A DNA stretch of 64,000 bases from Nocardioides eburneiflavus. GTDB taxonomy: Bacteria > Actinomycetota > Actinomycetes > Propionibacteriales > Nocardioidaceae. The notes beneath the pieces are model-generated. The model worked only from the letters and a program-made list of their open reading frames with translations. It searched no databases and was not told where the DNA came from. The position numbers and the translations under genes are program-made. Location: NCBI RefSeq assembly GCF_004785795.1, contig NZ_SRRO01000001.1, positions 1,674,001-1,738,000 of the forward strand. The letters are read 5' to 3'. Of this stretch, positions 16,873-25,114 are shown piece by piece. How positions within the stretch are numbered: the stretch's first letter is position 1; every line of letters begins with the position of its first letter.

Positions 16873-16911
16873 AGTGGTCTCGAGGATCGCTGCGCTCGCG
16901 CCTCAACCACC
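16873..16911. repeat. REP-like imperfect palindrome containing the stop of the kinase gene
   Basis: Read on the minus strand, GGTGGTTGAGGCGCGAGC is followed by GCAGCGATCCTCGAGACCACT. The ends (GTGGTTGAGG / CCTCGAGACCAC) and the centre (GCGAGCGCAGCG) are imperfect inverted repeats. The TGA at 16903-16905 is the stop codon of the kinase. Its form resembles dispersed palindromic repeats of related genomes; only one copy was noticed here. Confidence 0.5.
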
Positions 16912-17556
16912 GAGCGACTCGAGGTCCACGACCACATCTGCGGAGTCCCGGGTGGAGGTGATCAGGTGGGCGTTCGGTTGGTCGACCTCCTCCACCCACG
17001 CCCGCGCAGCCTCGGGAGACTTGCCGAACTCCTCGTGCCGCCGCACCAACCGCGCGCGGCGCACGTCGTCGTCGACCTGCACGAACCAGGTCTCGGCCAG
17101 CCGCGGGCGTACGCGCTCCCAGCCGCCGCCGGGCAGCAGCAGGTAGTTGCCCTCGGTCACCACCAGCCGCGCGGACGCGGGGATCGCGATCGCGGCGGCG
17201 ATCGGCTGCTCGAGGTCGCGCTCGAAGCCTGGTGAGTAGAGCGTGCGGTCGGGCTCGTCGTGCAGTCGCTGGAGGGCCGCGACGTAGCCGTCGACGTCGA
17301 ACGTCTGCGGCGCACCCTTGCGGTCGCGGAGCCCGAGCCGGTCGAGCTGGACGTCGGCGAGGTGGAAGCCGTCCATCGGCAGGTGGGCGACGACCTCCTC
17401 GCCGAGCTCGGAGCGCAGCCCCGCGAGCAGCTGCGTCGTCAACGTGGACTTCCCCGCCCCCGGTGGTCCGGTGATGCCGAGCACCACCCGGCCGGGCCGG
17501 TCGAGGAGCGAGACGGCTCGCTCGACCAACGCGTGCGAAGCCCCCGGAGCGTCCAT
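16903..17556 (-). CDS. Nucleoside/nucleotide kinase family protein (uridine kinase/PanK fold), 217 aa
   Basis: Residues 30-37 (G-P-P-G-A-G-K-S) are Walker A. M-D-G-F-H-L-A-D near 62 and the E-G-N-Y-L-L-L strand near 136 are the substrate and Walker B positions of the phosphoribulokinase/uridine kinase/pantothenate kinase family. R-R-H-E-E-F-G-K-S near 170 is the lid. These small actinobacterial kinases phosphorylate sugars or nucleosides; the exact substrate is open. A minus-strand TACTCT lies 6 bases before ATG 17556. The last codons lie in a palindromic repeat. Confidence 0.8.
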   Translation of the reverse strand: MDAPGASHALVERAVSLLDRPGRVVLGITGPPGAGKSTLTTQLLAGLRSELGEEVVAHLPMDGFHLADVQLDRLGLRDRKGAPQTFDVDGYVAALQRLHDEPDRTLYSPGFERDLEQPIAAAIAIPASARLVVTEGNYLLLPGGGWERVRPRLAETWFVQVDDDVRRARLVRRHEEFGKSPEAARAWVEEVDQPNAHLITSTRDSADVVVDLESLGG

Positions 17557-17562
17557 GGCGCG

Positions 17563-17568
17563 AGAGTA
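17563..17568 (-). promoter_or_regulatory. -10 box (TACTCT) before the kinase gene
   Basis: On the minus strand TACTCT is followed by 6 bases and the ATG, matching the leaderless spacing seen elsewhere in the window. Confidence 0.35.
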
Positions 17569-17578
17569 GGGGCGGCTG

Positions 17579-17986
17579 TCACCGGATGCCGACGACATCG
17601 GCGGGGATGGGACGGATGTCGCCGCGGGTGGCGAGGTGCACGACCGCGCACGGCACGCCGGCGCGGCGCGCGGAGGCGTACAGGCTCCTCGCCCACGCGC
17701 GGTCGGTCTCGGTGATCGTGCTGCGCCCGGGCCGGGACCGGAGGAACGCGACGTGGAGCCCCGGTGCCACGTCGCGGTCGAGCATGAGCAGGATCTCGGC
17801 GAGCCCCTCCACGTGCGCGGCGTCGGGCGGGTCCTCGCACTCCGAGATCTCGGTCAGCTGCGGCAGCGGACGGTCGCCAACGACGAGCATCATCCAGACG
17901 CTGTGACCGCCGAAGCTCCACGGCCCCATGAGTGTGCGCCACGCGTCCTCCACCTGGGTCTGGGTCGTCAGGACTGGTTCGAACAT
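17579..17986 (-). CDS. Hypothetical protein, 135 aa
   Basis: The protein starts M-F-E-P-V-L-T-T and has a small alpha/beta pattern. The C-terminal half (H-V-A-F-L-R-S-R-P-G-R-S-T-I-T-E-T-D-R-A-W-A) recalls the P-S-x-x-D region of RadC/JAB-like proteins, but the His-x-His metal site is absent, so any enzymatic role is doubtful. It ends 22 bases before the kinase start, same strand. Function unknown. Confidence 0.6.
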   Translation of the reverse strand: MFEPVLTTQTQVEDAWRTLMGPWSFGGHSVWMMLVVGDRPLPQLTEISECEDPPDAAHVEGLAEILLMLDRDVAPGLHVAFLRSRPGRSTITETDRAWARSLYASARRAGVPCAVVHLATRGDIRPIPADVVGIR

Positions 17987-18106
17987 GGCGCCGAGCCTGC
18001 CGGCGTCGACCGCTCCTGGCGAACGCCTCTCCACAGGGCGGCGGGTTCTCCACAGATCCGCATCGGCGGCTTGTGGCGGTCGTCGGTCCCGGCCTTGGGT
18101 GGGGAC

Positions 18107-19273
18107 ATGTCTCGGAAACTGACTCCCGGCTTTCGCCGGCACCCGCGCGTCGCCGACCGGATGACGTCGGCCCACATCGACCTCGTGCAGCAGTCCCTCG
18201 CCGCCGAGCGGTCCGGCAACGCGGCCCGCGCCCTCGAGCTGCACACCTCGGTGCCGGCGCTCGACCTGCGCAGCCGGCACAACCTGCTGCTGGCCCAGCT
18301 CGCGTCGCTCGGCGAGGACCTCCCCGACTGGGTGTGGGCGCGCTGGATCGCCTACCAGGCCATTCGCTGCGAGGACCCGGGCACGGAGACGGGGACGATG
18401 CAGCGGCTGGCGCTGAAGCACGTCCTCGAGACCTTCCACCACGACCAGCTCGCCGACTGCCACGCCGACGGAGGTGACCCGATCAGGGTGGTTGCCTGGG
18501 TGGCGTCGGAGTCGTGGCTCTTCCACCAGCTCTTGGTCCACGAGCTCGGCGGGCTCGACCGCTTCGTGGACGAGCTCGCGACGGGCCGTCTCGCGGAGCA
18601 CGCCGCGCTGGCCCGGTCGTGGGTGGGAGCTCCGTTGAGTGGCCACCTCGTCGGGCCGGCCCTGCCCGGCGGGCGCCTGTGCGTCGAGGACCTGGCCGCC
18701 GGTTCGTGGACTGAGGTGCTCGACCTCGGCGCGCGGTCCCACGCAGGTGACTCGGGATGGGTCCTCGGGCGCCTGGTGCCCAGCGGGGTCGACGACCTGT
18801 TGATGTTCGACACCCCGCCCATCGCCGTACCCGAGCGCGTGGCACGCGACGTGGCCGAGGCACAACCCTGGACCGTGGTGACGGAGGCCCTCAACGAGGG
18901 CAGGCTCGTCGAGCGTCACTTCATGCGCGCCGACCACGAGCTGGTCACCGACGTGCCCAGCATCGACCTGCTCCGGGTCGGGACGCCGCGCGCCGACCTC
19001 GAGCGGGTCACCGCCCAGCTGCGTGCCGGTCGTGACGAGATCCCGCGCGCTGCCTTCCGCATCCTGCGACGAGCCGTCGATGGTGCCTTGCCGGACGACG
19101 ACGCGCCCCACGTCGCGGCCGCGGTCCTCCAGCCTGCTGCGCGCGCCGACGCACGACGACTGCTTGTCCGCGAGGGCCAGCACGACGTGTGGACGAGGTG
19201 GGCGGGGCTGGTGCACGAGCCGGCACGTGGGCTCCTCCTCGACTTCGCCGAAGCGGGGCGGGCTGCCGGGTGA
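18107..19273 (+). CDS. Conserved hypothetical protein, 388 aa
   Basis: No signal peptide, membrane segment or known motif is visible. The N-terminus is basic (M-S-R-K-L-T-P-G-F-R-R-H-P-R). Much of the chain is helical with many Leu and Ala, with a Trp-rich part near 75-85 (D-W-V-W-A-R-W-I) and a region near 190-290 of alternating strands. Codon use is normal for the window. The start ATG 18107 follows GGTGGGG. It precedes the toxin-antitoxin pair by 47 bases, but that pair has its own promoter-like site. Confidence 0.65.
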   Translation: MSRKLTPGFRRHPRVADRMTSAHIDLVQQSLAAERSGNAARALELHTSVPALDLRSRHNLLLAQLASLGEDLPDWVWARWIAYQAIRCEDPGTETGTMQRLALKHVLETFHHDQLADCHADGGDPIRVVAWVASESWLFHQLLVHELGGLDRFVDELATGRLAEHAALARSWVGAPLSGHLVGPALPGGRLCVEDLAAGSWTEVLDLGARSHAGDSGWVLGRLVPSGVDDLLMFDTPPIAVPERVARDVAEAQPWTVVTEALNEGRLVERHFMRADHELVTDVPSIDLLRVGTPRADLERVTAQLRAGRDEIPRAAFRILRRAVDGALPDDDAPHVAAAVLQPAARADARRLLVREGQHDVWTRWAGLVHEPARGLLLDFAEAGRAAG

Positions 19274-19292
19274 CCTCAACTCCAGCGGCAAT

Positions 19293-19313
19293 AGTGCTAC
19301 GAAGTGCTACATT
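19293..19313 (+). promoter_or_regulatory. Promoter and direct-repeat operator of the toxin-antitoxin pair
   Basis: AGTGCTAC occurs twice, at 19293-19300 and 19303-19310, one helical turn apart. The second copy overlaps TACATT (19308-19313), a -10 box followed by 7 bases and GTG 19321. Repeats over the -10 region are the usual site of antitoxin autorepression. Confidence 0.55.
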
Positions 19314-19320
19314 CGACCCC

Positions 19321-19566
19321 GTGAGGTCGATCAGCCAGCGGGAGCTTCGCAACGACAACGCCGAGATCATCCGCGCGGTCGAGGCGGGGGAGTCCTTCAC
19401 GGTCACCCGGCGGGGAGTCCCGGTCGCTCGCCTGACTCCGGTGCCCGCGTCGGACCTTCGCCGCGTCAGGCACGCCGCACCGGAGTGTGACGTCACCTCG
19501 TTGCCTCGCGTGGCGGCTTCGCAGCCGATGGCGGAGCACCTCGAGGACCTGCGGGGCGATCGTTGA
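19321..19566 (+). CDS. Phd/YefM-type antitoxin, 81 aa
   Basis: The N-terminus (R-S-I-S-Q-R-E-L-R-N-D-N-A-E-I-I-R-A-V) and T-V-T-R-R-G-V-P-V-A-R-L-T-P near residues 27-40 are the DNA-binding half of Phd/YefM antitoxins. The C-terminal half is less structured and should wrap the toxin. GTG 19321 is supported by a -10 box 7 bases before it. The stop overlaps the start of the PIN toxin, so both are made together. Confidence 0.85.
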   Translation: MRSISQRELRNDNAEIIRAVEAGESFTVTRRGVPVARLTPVPASDLRRVRHAAPECDVTSLPRVAASQPMAEHLEDLRGDR

Positions 19567-19952
19567 GCCGGTGCTACCTCGACACCTCCGCTGCTGCGAA
19601 GCTCGTGGTCGAGGAGGCGGAGTCGGATGCGCTGGCCGACGAGCTCCACCGGATGGCACCGACGCTGGTGGGGTGCCTCCTGCTCGAGACCGAGCTGCGT
19701 CGCCTCGTGGCGCGTGAGCCCGCCCTGACCCAGCAGGCCGTGACCCAGCTGCTGCGGGGCGTCGAGCTCTACGAGCTGCCGCCGCCGCTCTTCACCGAGG
19801 CGGGCCTCCTGCCAGGGTCCGGCCTGCGGTCGCTCGACTCCCTCCACTTGGCCGCGGCCGTCCGGCTCGAGGTCGAGTCGGTGATCACCTACGACCGGCG
19901 GATGGCCGAGGCGGCGACGTCGCTCGGGATGGACGTCCTCGCCCCGGCCTGA
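19563..19952 (+). CDS. vapC: VapC-type PIN-domain toxin, 129 aa
   Basis: This is a single PIN ribonuclease domain. Asp7 (Y-L-D-T-S), Glu44 (E-T-E-L-R-R), Asp92 (L-R-S-L-D-S-L-H-L-A) and Asp111 (T-Y-D-R-R) are the metal-binding acids, so it should be active. The start is TTG 19563 (TTGA overlap with the antitoxin stop); no other in-frame start exists near it. The expected action is cleavage of RNA, typically tRNA, when the antitoxin is degraded. Confidence 0.85.
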   Translation: MSRCYLDTSAAAKLVVEEAESDALADELHRMAPTLVGCLLLETELRRLVAREPALTQQAVTQLLRGVELYELPPPLFTEAGLLPGSGLRSLDSLHLAAAVRLEVESVITYDRRMAEAATSLGMDVLAPA

Positions 19953-19970
19953 GCACCTCGGCGGCGAGCG

Positions 19971-20798
19971 CTACCGCGTGCCGTAGGTCCGGCTCACGAC
20001 CTCGTCGAAGATCCGGTCCGGCAGCAGGTCGCGCGAGGTGGTGATCACCCGCGCACCCCGGCCGACGGGGTAGCGCGCGGCGGGCCGCTTCGCGAGCGCG
20101 GCCTTGACGATCTTGTCCGCGACCTCCTCGGGCGTGGAGGCACGCGACGGCTCGTCGAAGCGCTCCATCACGCCGTGCGCCTTGCGCGCCCAGGCGGCGT
20201 ACGCCCCGTCGCCCGAGCGCTCGAGGAGGGAGTCGCGGGCGATCTCGTTCCACTCGGTGCGGATCGGGCCGGGCTCGATGAGGACGACCTGGATGCCGAA
20301 GGGGCGCAGCTCCATCCGGAGGCTGTCGCTGAAGCCCTCCACGGCGAACTTGGTCGCGTGGTACCAGGCGCCGAACGGCTCGTAGAACTTCCCGCCGATC
20401 GAGGAGATGTTGATGATCCGCCCGGACCGCTGCGCGCGCATGTGTGGCGTGACGAGCTGGACGAGGCGGGCCAGGCCGAACACGTTGACCTCGAACTGGC
20501 GGCGGGCCTCGTCGATCGGCACGTCCTCGACCGCGCCGTACGACCCGTAGCCGGCGTTGTTGACCAGGACGTCGATGCGGCCGTCTTCGGCGATGATGCG
20601 GTCGATGCCGGCGACCATCGAGGCGTCGTCGGTGACGTCCATCGCGAACGTGCGGACCCCCTCGGCCTCGAGCGCGGACATCCGGTCGACGCGGCGCGCC
20701 ACGGCGTACACCGTGAAGCCCTTCGCGAGCAGGGCGCGGGCGGTGCTCTCGCCGATTCCGGAGGATCCACCAGTGACGAGGGCGACGGGCTTGCTCAT
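19971..20798 (-). CDS. Short-chain dehydrogenase/reductase, 275 aa
   Basis: Residues 9-16 (T-G-G-S-S-G-I-G) bind the nucleotide, N-N-A-G-Y-G near 84-89 is the structural motif, I-S-S-I-G-G holds the catalytic Ser and Y-H-A-T-K the catalytic Tyr and Lys. The lipid- and retinol-type pattern (R-x-E-L-R-P-F-G-I-Q-V-V-L-I-E-P-G-P-I-R-T) is present. It is monocistronic and convergent with the toxin gene. A TACGCT -10 box lies 6 bases before the ATG. Confidence 0.85.
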   Translation of the reverse strand: MSKPVALVTGGSSGIGESTARALLAKGFTVYAVARRVDRMSALEAEGVRTFAMDVTDDASMVAGIDRIIAEDGRIDVLVNNAGYGSYGAVEDVPIDEARRQFEVNVFGLARLVQLVTPHMRAQRSGRIINISSIGGKFYEPFGAWYHATKFAVEGFSDSLRMELRPFGIQVVLIEPGPIRTEWNEIARDSLLERSGDGAYAAWARKAHGVMERFDEPSRASTPEEVADKIVKAALAKRPAARYPVGRGARVITTSRDLLPDRIFDEVVSRTYGTR

Positions 20799-20804
20799 GG
20801 AGCG

Positions 20805-20810
20805 AGCGTA
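20805..20810 (-). promoter_or_regulatory. -10 box (TACGCT) before the dehydrogenase
   Basis: On the minus strand TACGCT is followed by 6 bases and ATG 20798, consistent with a leaderless message. Confidence 0.4.
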
Positions 20811-20838
20811 GCCAGCGCCCCCGCCGGCGGCGGTCGGC

Positions 20839-23800
20839 TCAGTCCAGCAGGTGCTCCAGCGCCCTCCCCATCACCTCGTTGCGCTCCGACGGCGTGGCGA
20901 TGCCCTCGAACCCGAATCCCAGCAGCAGCGAGTCGGGCGTCGAGATCGTGGCGCCGACGGGGAACCCGCTGGCGTCGGTCACGATCCAGTCGTTGCCGTT
21001 GGCGGCGCTGCCCGGGGGAGCCCCGGAGACCGTCCACCCCTCGAGGCCGGACTCGAACGAGGTCGACGAGCCGTCGGGCAGGGTCACGTCATCGACGAAC
21101 GTCCCGAGGTTCTGGGTCGCCCAGTCGCTCGCGTAGGTGATCGACACCTCGACCGAGCCGGTGTCGGCCCACTCGGCGAGGTCGACGCTCCACTCCTGCC
21201 AGCCACCGGAGTTGCCACTCGCAGCGTGCCAGGCGCCCGTCGTGCCGGTCGGCGTGCAGGTCTCCGTGCCGGCGTCGTAGGTCTGGTAGTGGTCGAGCTG
21301 CGGGTGCAGCTCGCGCCAGCCCGCGGCGCAGCTCTCGCCGGTGGCCTGCGTGGTGTGGCCGTTGGCGTCGGGCAGTGTCGTCCAGTCGTCCCCGCCGGGC
21401 GTGCGCGCCTCGACGAAGACGTAGTCCCAGTCGACCTCGGTGTCGTAGGACGTCCAGAAGTCGAGGGTGCCGCCGCCGGCCGGGACGTCCACCGTCCGGG
21501 TCAGCCGCTTGTAGGACACGTCGGCGAGCTGGCTGTAGGCGTACTGCTCGCCCGTGTGCGGGTCGAACGGTCCGCCCGGCTTGTCCCAGCGGGCCGAGGG
21601 CCAGCTCTCGAACTGCGGGAACTCCTCGACCGGGAGGATGCCGCTGGTCGAGACGAACGACGACGTCGCGTCCTGGTTGTCCGCCGACTCCGGTCCGTTC
21701 ATCGCCCAGCTCGCACCGGCGAAGGGGTCGGCGATCCCGGCCACGTCGTGGACGTCGCCCGCGTCGTCGTGGCCGTCGCCCTGGATGGCGAGGTAGGCGC
21801 CGAACCAGTACTGCAGGACGTCGTTGGTGCCGTCGCCCGAGCCGCGCAGCAGAAGGCAGCGACGCGAGTCGATGCCGGCCGGCAGGGGGTTGCAGGCGAT
21901 CTCGCCCTGCGGGTCGTAGAACTGGTTGCCGACGTTGGCGGTGTACTGCTCGCCGGCCCAGTCGCCGGTGTAGAGGACCTTGCCGCCCTCGTTCATGTAG
22001 GCGCGGAACTCCAGCATCTGGTCGAGCGCGAGCCGGTCCGCGTTGCCGGCGCCGCGCCCGGCCGTGCGGGTGACGACGTCGTCGCCGGTGTACCAGACGG
22101 CCGCGTCGTAGTGGCCGAGCACGCCGAGGGCGTCCGGAGCCGTACGCCCCTCGGCGTCCACGTCGTAGACGTCGGCGTCCTCGCCGTTGGCGTCGAGGGC
22201 GTCGAGGTAGTAGTCGAGGTAGTGCGGTCCGGGCGCCTGGTTGGGAGAGGCGCCCGTGTAGTCCTCGGCCGCGACCACGAGGACGCGGTTGCCGGACTCC
22301 GAGACCGCCTCGTAGGTGAACGACTCGCTGCTCTGGCCGCCACCCTCGAACCACACCTCGACGGTGTCACCGGGATCGGTGCCGGTGACCGTGCCGCGGA
22401 CCTGGTGGTAGTGGGTCGAGGTCATCCCGAAGCGCTCGCCGCCGGTCCACTCGGTGGTGGGGCCGGACTGGGTGGGCCCGCCGTTGATCTTCCACTTCGC
22501 GGTGACCGCGCCGAGGCTCCGCCTGGCGAGGACGGCGACCGGCTGGGGGTCGCCGTACGACTTCTCGAAGCTGAGGTTCACCGCCGGCAGGCCGGACTTG
22601 TAGGAGTCCTCGGTGTCGAGGTGGAAGGGCTTGGTCTTGATGCCGAGCACCGACTTCGGGTCGTCCGGGTCGGCCGCGGACTCCGCCACGGACTCGGCGA
22701 ACGGCCGGTTGCGCTCGAACTCCGCGGCCACCAGCTGCTCGTCGTCGGGGAAGACGAAGCCGCAGCCGGGGCAGCCGGGGGACAGCTCGGGGGTCCAGGC
22801 CAGCGTGCCGGTGGCCTCCTGGGCGTAGCCGTCGATCTCGCCGTTGGTGATGTAGAGGACGTCGGAGGACAGCCCGGGGTGGTAGCCGTCGATCGCCGGC
22901 TCGTCCAGGTTGCCCGAGAGGGCGTGGTAGATCGGGTCGTCCGCGGTGGGGGTGCCGATCTGCCAGCCGTCGTTGTAGAGCAGCCACTCCCCGTTGGAGT
23001 GGTAGTTGACCATGAACTCGGCCTTGGCCGTGTCGAAGAGCTTGATCCCAGCCCGGGTCTCCGGCTCGGAGGCGGGCGAGGGGCCGCGGTAGGTCTCGCT
23101 GGAGGGGATGTCGGAGGAGCCCTCGTTGTCGTAGCCCCAGTGCGAGGGGTAGTTGCGGTTGGGGTCGACGCCGTCGCCGACCTGGGTGATGCCGTCGCCG
23201 TTGTTGTCGCGCAGGTTCTTGCGCCAGAGCCTCTCGTCGGTGAACGTGTACTCGTAGCCGTCGGGGTTCATCACCGGCACGAACCACAGCTCGGTGCTCT
23301 GGAGGAGCTTCTTGGTCGGCTCGTGGTCGGCCTTCCAGCGCTCCAGGTAGGTGTACATCAGCCGGCGGACCATCTCGGGCGCGATCCACTCACGTGCGTG
23401 CTGGGTGGCACTGAAGATCGCCGCCGGCCGCGAGCCGTCCTTCTGGCCGCGCGCACCCTGGGTCATCTTGAGCGCGAGGATGTCGCGGCCCTGGTAGGTC
23501 GTGCCGAGCTTCACCAGCTTGGTGACGCCGGGGTACTGCCTCGCCACGGTGGTGAGCTGGTCGTGGTAGCCGCCGGGCTCGTCGTAGGACTTCCACACGG
23601 TGTAGCCGAACTCGGCCTGGGCGGCGGCGAACTGCCGTACGGTCTGGCCGCCCTTGACCCGCGCGAGACGCACGTCGATGCCCTGCCCGCGCAGCCGCTT
23701 GGCCTCGTCCCTGGTCAGGACGAGGTCGACGCGCGTCGTGTCACCGGTCGGGTGCGCCTCGTGGAGGTCGTAGCCCTGGCGCGCCAGCGTGCGCAGCTGG

Positions 23801-23961
23801 TCGGCGTCGACGTCGGTCGCGGTGTAGGCGTCCAGCGGCTGATCAGCGCGCGGAGCACTCGGGGCGGCGGCGGGCGGTGAGGTCGAGGACGGCGGAGCCA
23901 GGCCCACTCCCAGCGCGGCGACGGCGACGGCGACGACGGATCCGGACAGAAGACGGCGCAT
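20839..23961 (-). CDS. Secreted M14 zinc carboxypeptidase with long C-terminal modules, 1040 aa
   Basis: Residues 1-35 are a signal peptide (R-R hydrophobic core, Ala-rich end). The carboxypeptidase domain has zinc ligands His188 and Glu191 (Q-H-A-R-E-W) and His321 (N-Y-H-S), substrate-binding N-P-D-G-Y near 232 and N-R-N-Y at 268-271, and the catalytic Glu392 (T-P-E-L-S). After about residue 450 come beta-rich modules, one with a glutamine-amidotransferase-like stretch (A-V-W-Y-T-G-D-D, G-G-K-V-L-Y-T-G-D-W) and a final MAM/immune-inhibitor-A-like part (L-D-F-W-T-S-Y-D-T-E-V-D-W-D-Y). It probably digests extracellular peptides. It is far longer than pancreatic-type enzymes (about 300 aa). Confidence 0.9.
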   Translation of the reverse strand: MRRLLSGSVVAVAVAALGVGLAPPSSTSPPAAAPSAPRADQPLDAYTATDVDADQLRTLARQGYDLHEAHPTGDTTRVDLVLTRDEAKRLRGQGIDVRLARVKGGQTVRQFAAAQAEFGYTVWKSYDEPGGYHDQLTTVARQYPGVTKLVKLGTTYQGRDILALKMTQGARGQKDGSRPAAIFSATQHAREWIAPEMVRRLMYTYLERWKADHEPTKKLLQSTELWFVPVMNPDGYEYTFTDERLWRKNLRDNNGDGITQVGDGVDPNRNYPSHWGYDNEGSSDIPSSETYRGPSPASEPETRAGIKLFDTAKAEFMVNYHSNGEWLLYNDGWQIGTPTADDPIYHALSGNLDEPAIDGYHPGLSSDVLYITNGEIDGYAQEATGTLAWTPELSPGCPGCGFVFPDDEQLVAAEFERNRPFAESVAESAADPDDPKSVLGIKTKPFHLDTEDSYKSGLPAVNLSFEKSYGDPQPVAVLARRSLGAVTAKWKINGGPTQSGPTTEWTGGERFGMTSTHYHQVRGTVTGTDPGDTVEVWFEGGGQSSESFTYEAVSESGNRVLVVAAEDYTGASPNQAPGPHYLDYYLDALDANGEDADVYDVDAEGRTAPDALGVLGHYDAAVWYTGDDVVTRTAGRGAGNADRLALDQMLEFRAYMNEGGKVLYTGDWAGEQYTANVGNQFYDPQGEIACNPLPAGIDSRRCLLLRGSGDGTNDVLQYWFGAYLAIQGDGHDDAGDVHDVAGIADPFAGASWAMNGPESADNQDATSSFVSTSGILPVEEFPQFESWPSARWDKPGGPFDPHTGEQYAYSQLADVSYKRLTRTVDVPAGGGTLDFWTSYDTEVDWDYVFVEARTPGGDDWTTLPDANGHTTQATGESCAAGWRELHPQLDHYQTYDAGTETCTPTGTTGAWHAASGNSGGWQEWSVDLAEWADTGSVEVSITYASDWATQNLGTFVDDVTLPDGSSTSFESGLEGWTVSGAPPGSAANGNDWIVTDASGFPVGATISTPDSLLLGFGFEGIATPSERNEVMGRALEHLLD

Positions 23962-24134
23962 GAGGACCTCCGAGGGGTGTGATCCACGTCACATTGCCAC
24001 TGCTCGAGCCGCACCGGAATACCCAAGTTGGGCGGGAGCTCGCCGGGGCGTGACCGGCGGGCCGGCCGCCGGGAGTGACGGACGCACTGCCGCATCCATG
24101 ACATTCGGCCCTGATCCACCCCTCGCGCGCTCCC

Positions 24135-24140
24135 TAGCGT
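24135..24140 (+). promoter_or_regulatory. -10 box (TAGCGT) for the ABC exporter operon
   Basis: TAGCGT lies 24 bases before the ATG at 24165, and GGGGAGGG (24151-24158) serves as a ribosome-binding site, so this operon has a short leader. Confidence 0.45.
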
Positions 24141-24164
24141 GAGGGCGGACGGGGAGGGACGCAC

Positions 24165-25106
24165 ATGACGGACGACGTGCTGGTGGTGGACTCGCTGGTC
24201 CGCCGCTTCGGGGACCTGACGGCGGTGGACGAGGTGTCCTTCCGCATCGCGCCGGGGGTGACGTACGGGTTGCTCGGCCCCAACGGGGCCGGGAAGACGA
24301 CGACGATCTCGATGGTCGCCGGGCTGATCGCGGCGGACGCGGGGACGGTCACGGTGGCGGGGCTGCCGATGACGCCGCGGACCACCGGGCCGAAGCGGTT
24401 CGTCGGGCTGGTCCCTCAGGAGCTCGCAATCTACCCCGACCTGACCGGGCGGGAGAACCTCATGCTCTTCGGCAGGCTCCAGGGACTGCGCGGCACCGAG
24501 CTCAAGGGCCGCGTCGACGAGGTGCTCGGCCTGATCGGTCTGGCCGACCGGGCCAAGCACCGCAGCAAGGAGTACAGCGGCGGCATGAAGCGCCGCCTCA
24601 ACATCGGCATCGGGCTGCTCAACCGGCCAACGCTGCTGATCCTCGACGAGCCCACCGTGGGCGTGGACCCGCAGTCGCGCCACGCGATCCTCGAGTCCGT
24701 CGAGGCGCTGTCGGGCGAGGGGATGGCCGTGCTCTACACGACGCACTACATGGAGGAGGCCGAGCGGCTGTGCGACCGCATCGGCATCATCGACTCCGGC
24801 CGGCTGCAGGCCGAGGGCACCCGCGACGAGCTGGTCCGCCTCACCGGCGGCGTCGACACGATCCGGCTCGGCGGCACCGGCGACCTGGCCGGCGCGGCAG
24901 AGGAGCTGCGCCGGATCCCCGGCGTGCAGCGCGTCGAGGCGGAGCGCCGGTCGGCGGTCCTCACCGTGCGCGACGCACCGGCGCTGGTCGCGCGGGTGGT
25001 GGGTACGGCGGCCGCGCGCGGCGTGACGCTCGCCGACGTCGAGATCTCGCGACCCGACCTCGAGTCGGTCTTCCTGCACCTCACCGGCAAGGGCCTGAGG
25101 GACTAG
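24165..25106 (+). CDS. ABC exporter ATP-binding protein (DrrA-like), 313 aa
   Basis: Walker A is at residues 38-45 (G-P-N-G-A-G-K-T), the signature is Y-S-G-G-M-K-R-R near 140, and Walker B plus catalytic Glu is L-L-I-L-D-E-P-T-V-G-V-D-P near 160. The C-terminal 80 residues form the extension typical of DrrA/CcmA-like drug exporter subunits. The permease gene starts 8 bases later, so both form one exporter. A -10 box and RBS precede it. Confidence 0.9.
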   Translation: MTDDVLVVDSLVRRFGDLTAVDEVSFRIAPGVTYGLLGPNGAGKTTTISMVAGLIAADAGTVTVAGLPMTPRTTGPKRFVGLVPQELAIYPDLTGRENLMLFGRLQGLRGTELKGRVDEVLGLIGLADRAKHRSKEYSGGMKRRLNIGIGLLNRPTLLILDEPTVGVDPQSRHAILESVEALSGEGMAVLYTTHYMEEAERLCDRIGIIDSGRLQAEGTRDELVRLTGGVDTIRLGGTGDLAGAAEELRRIPGVQRVEAERRSAVLTVRDAPALVARVVGTAAARGVTLADVEISRPDLESVFLHLTGKGLRD

Positions 25107-25114
25107 GGGCGACG

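Noticed and set aside
20851..23880. Long plus-strand frame opposite the carboxypeptidase
   Set aside because: Shadow of a conserved secreted enzyme on the other strand.
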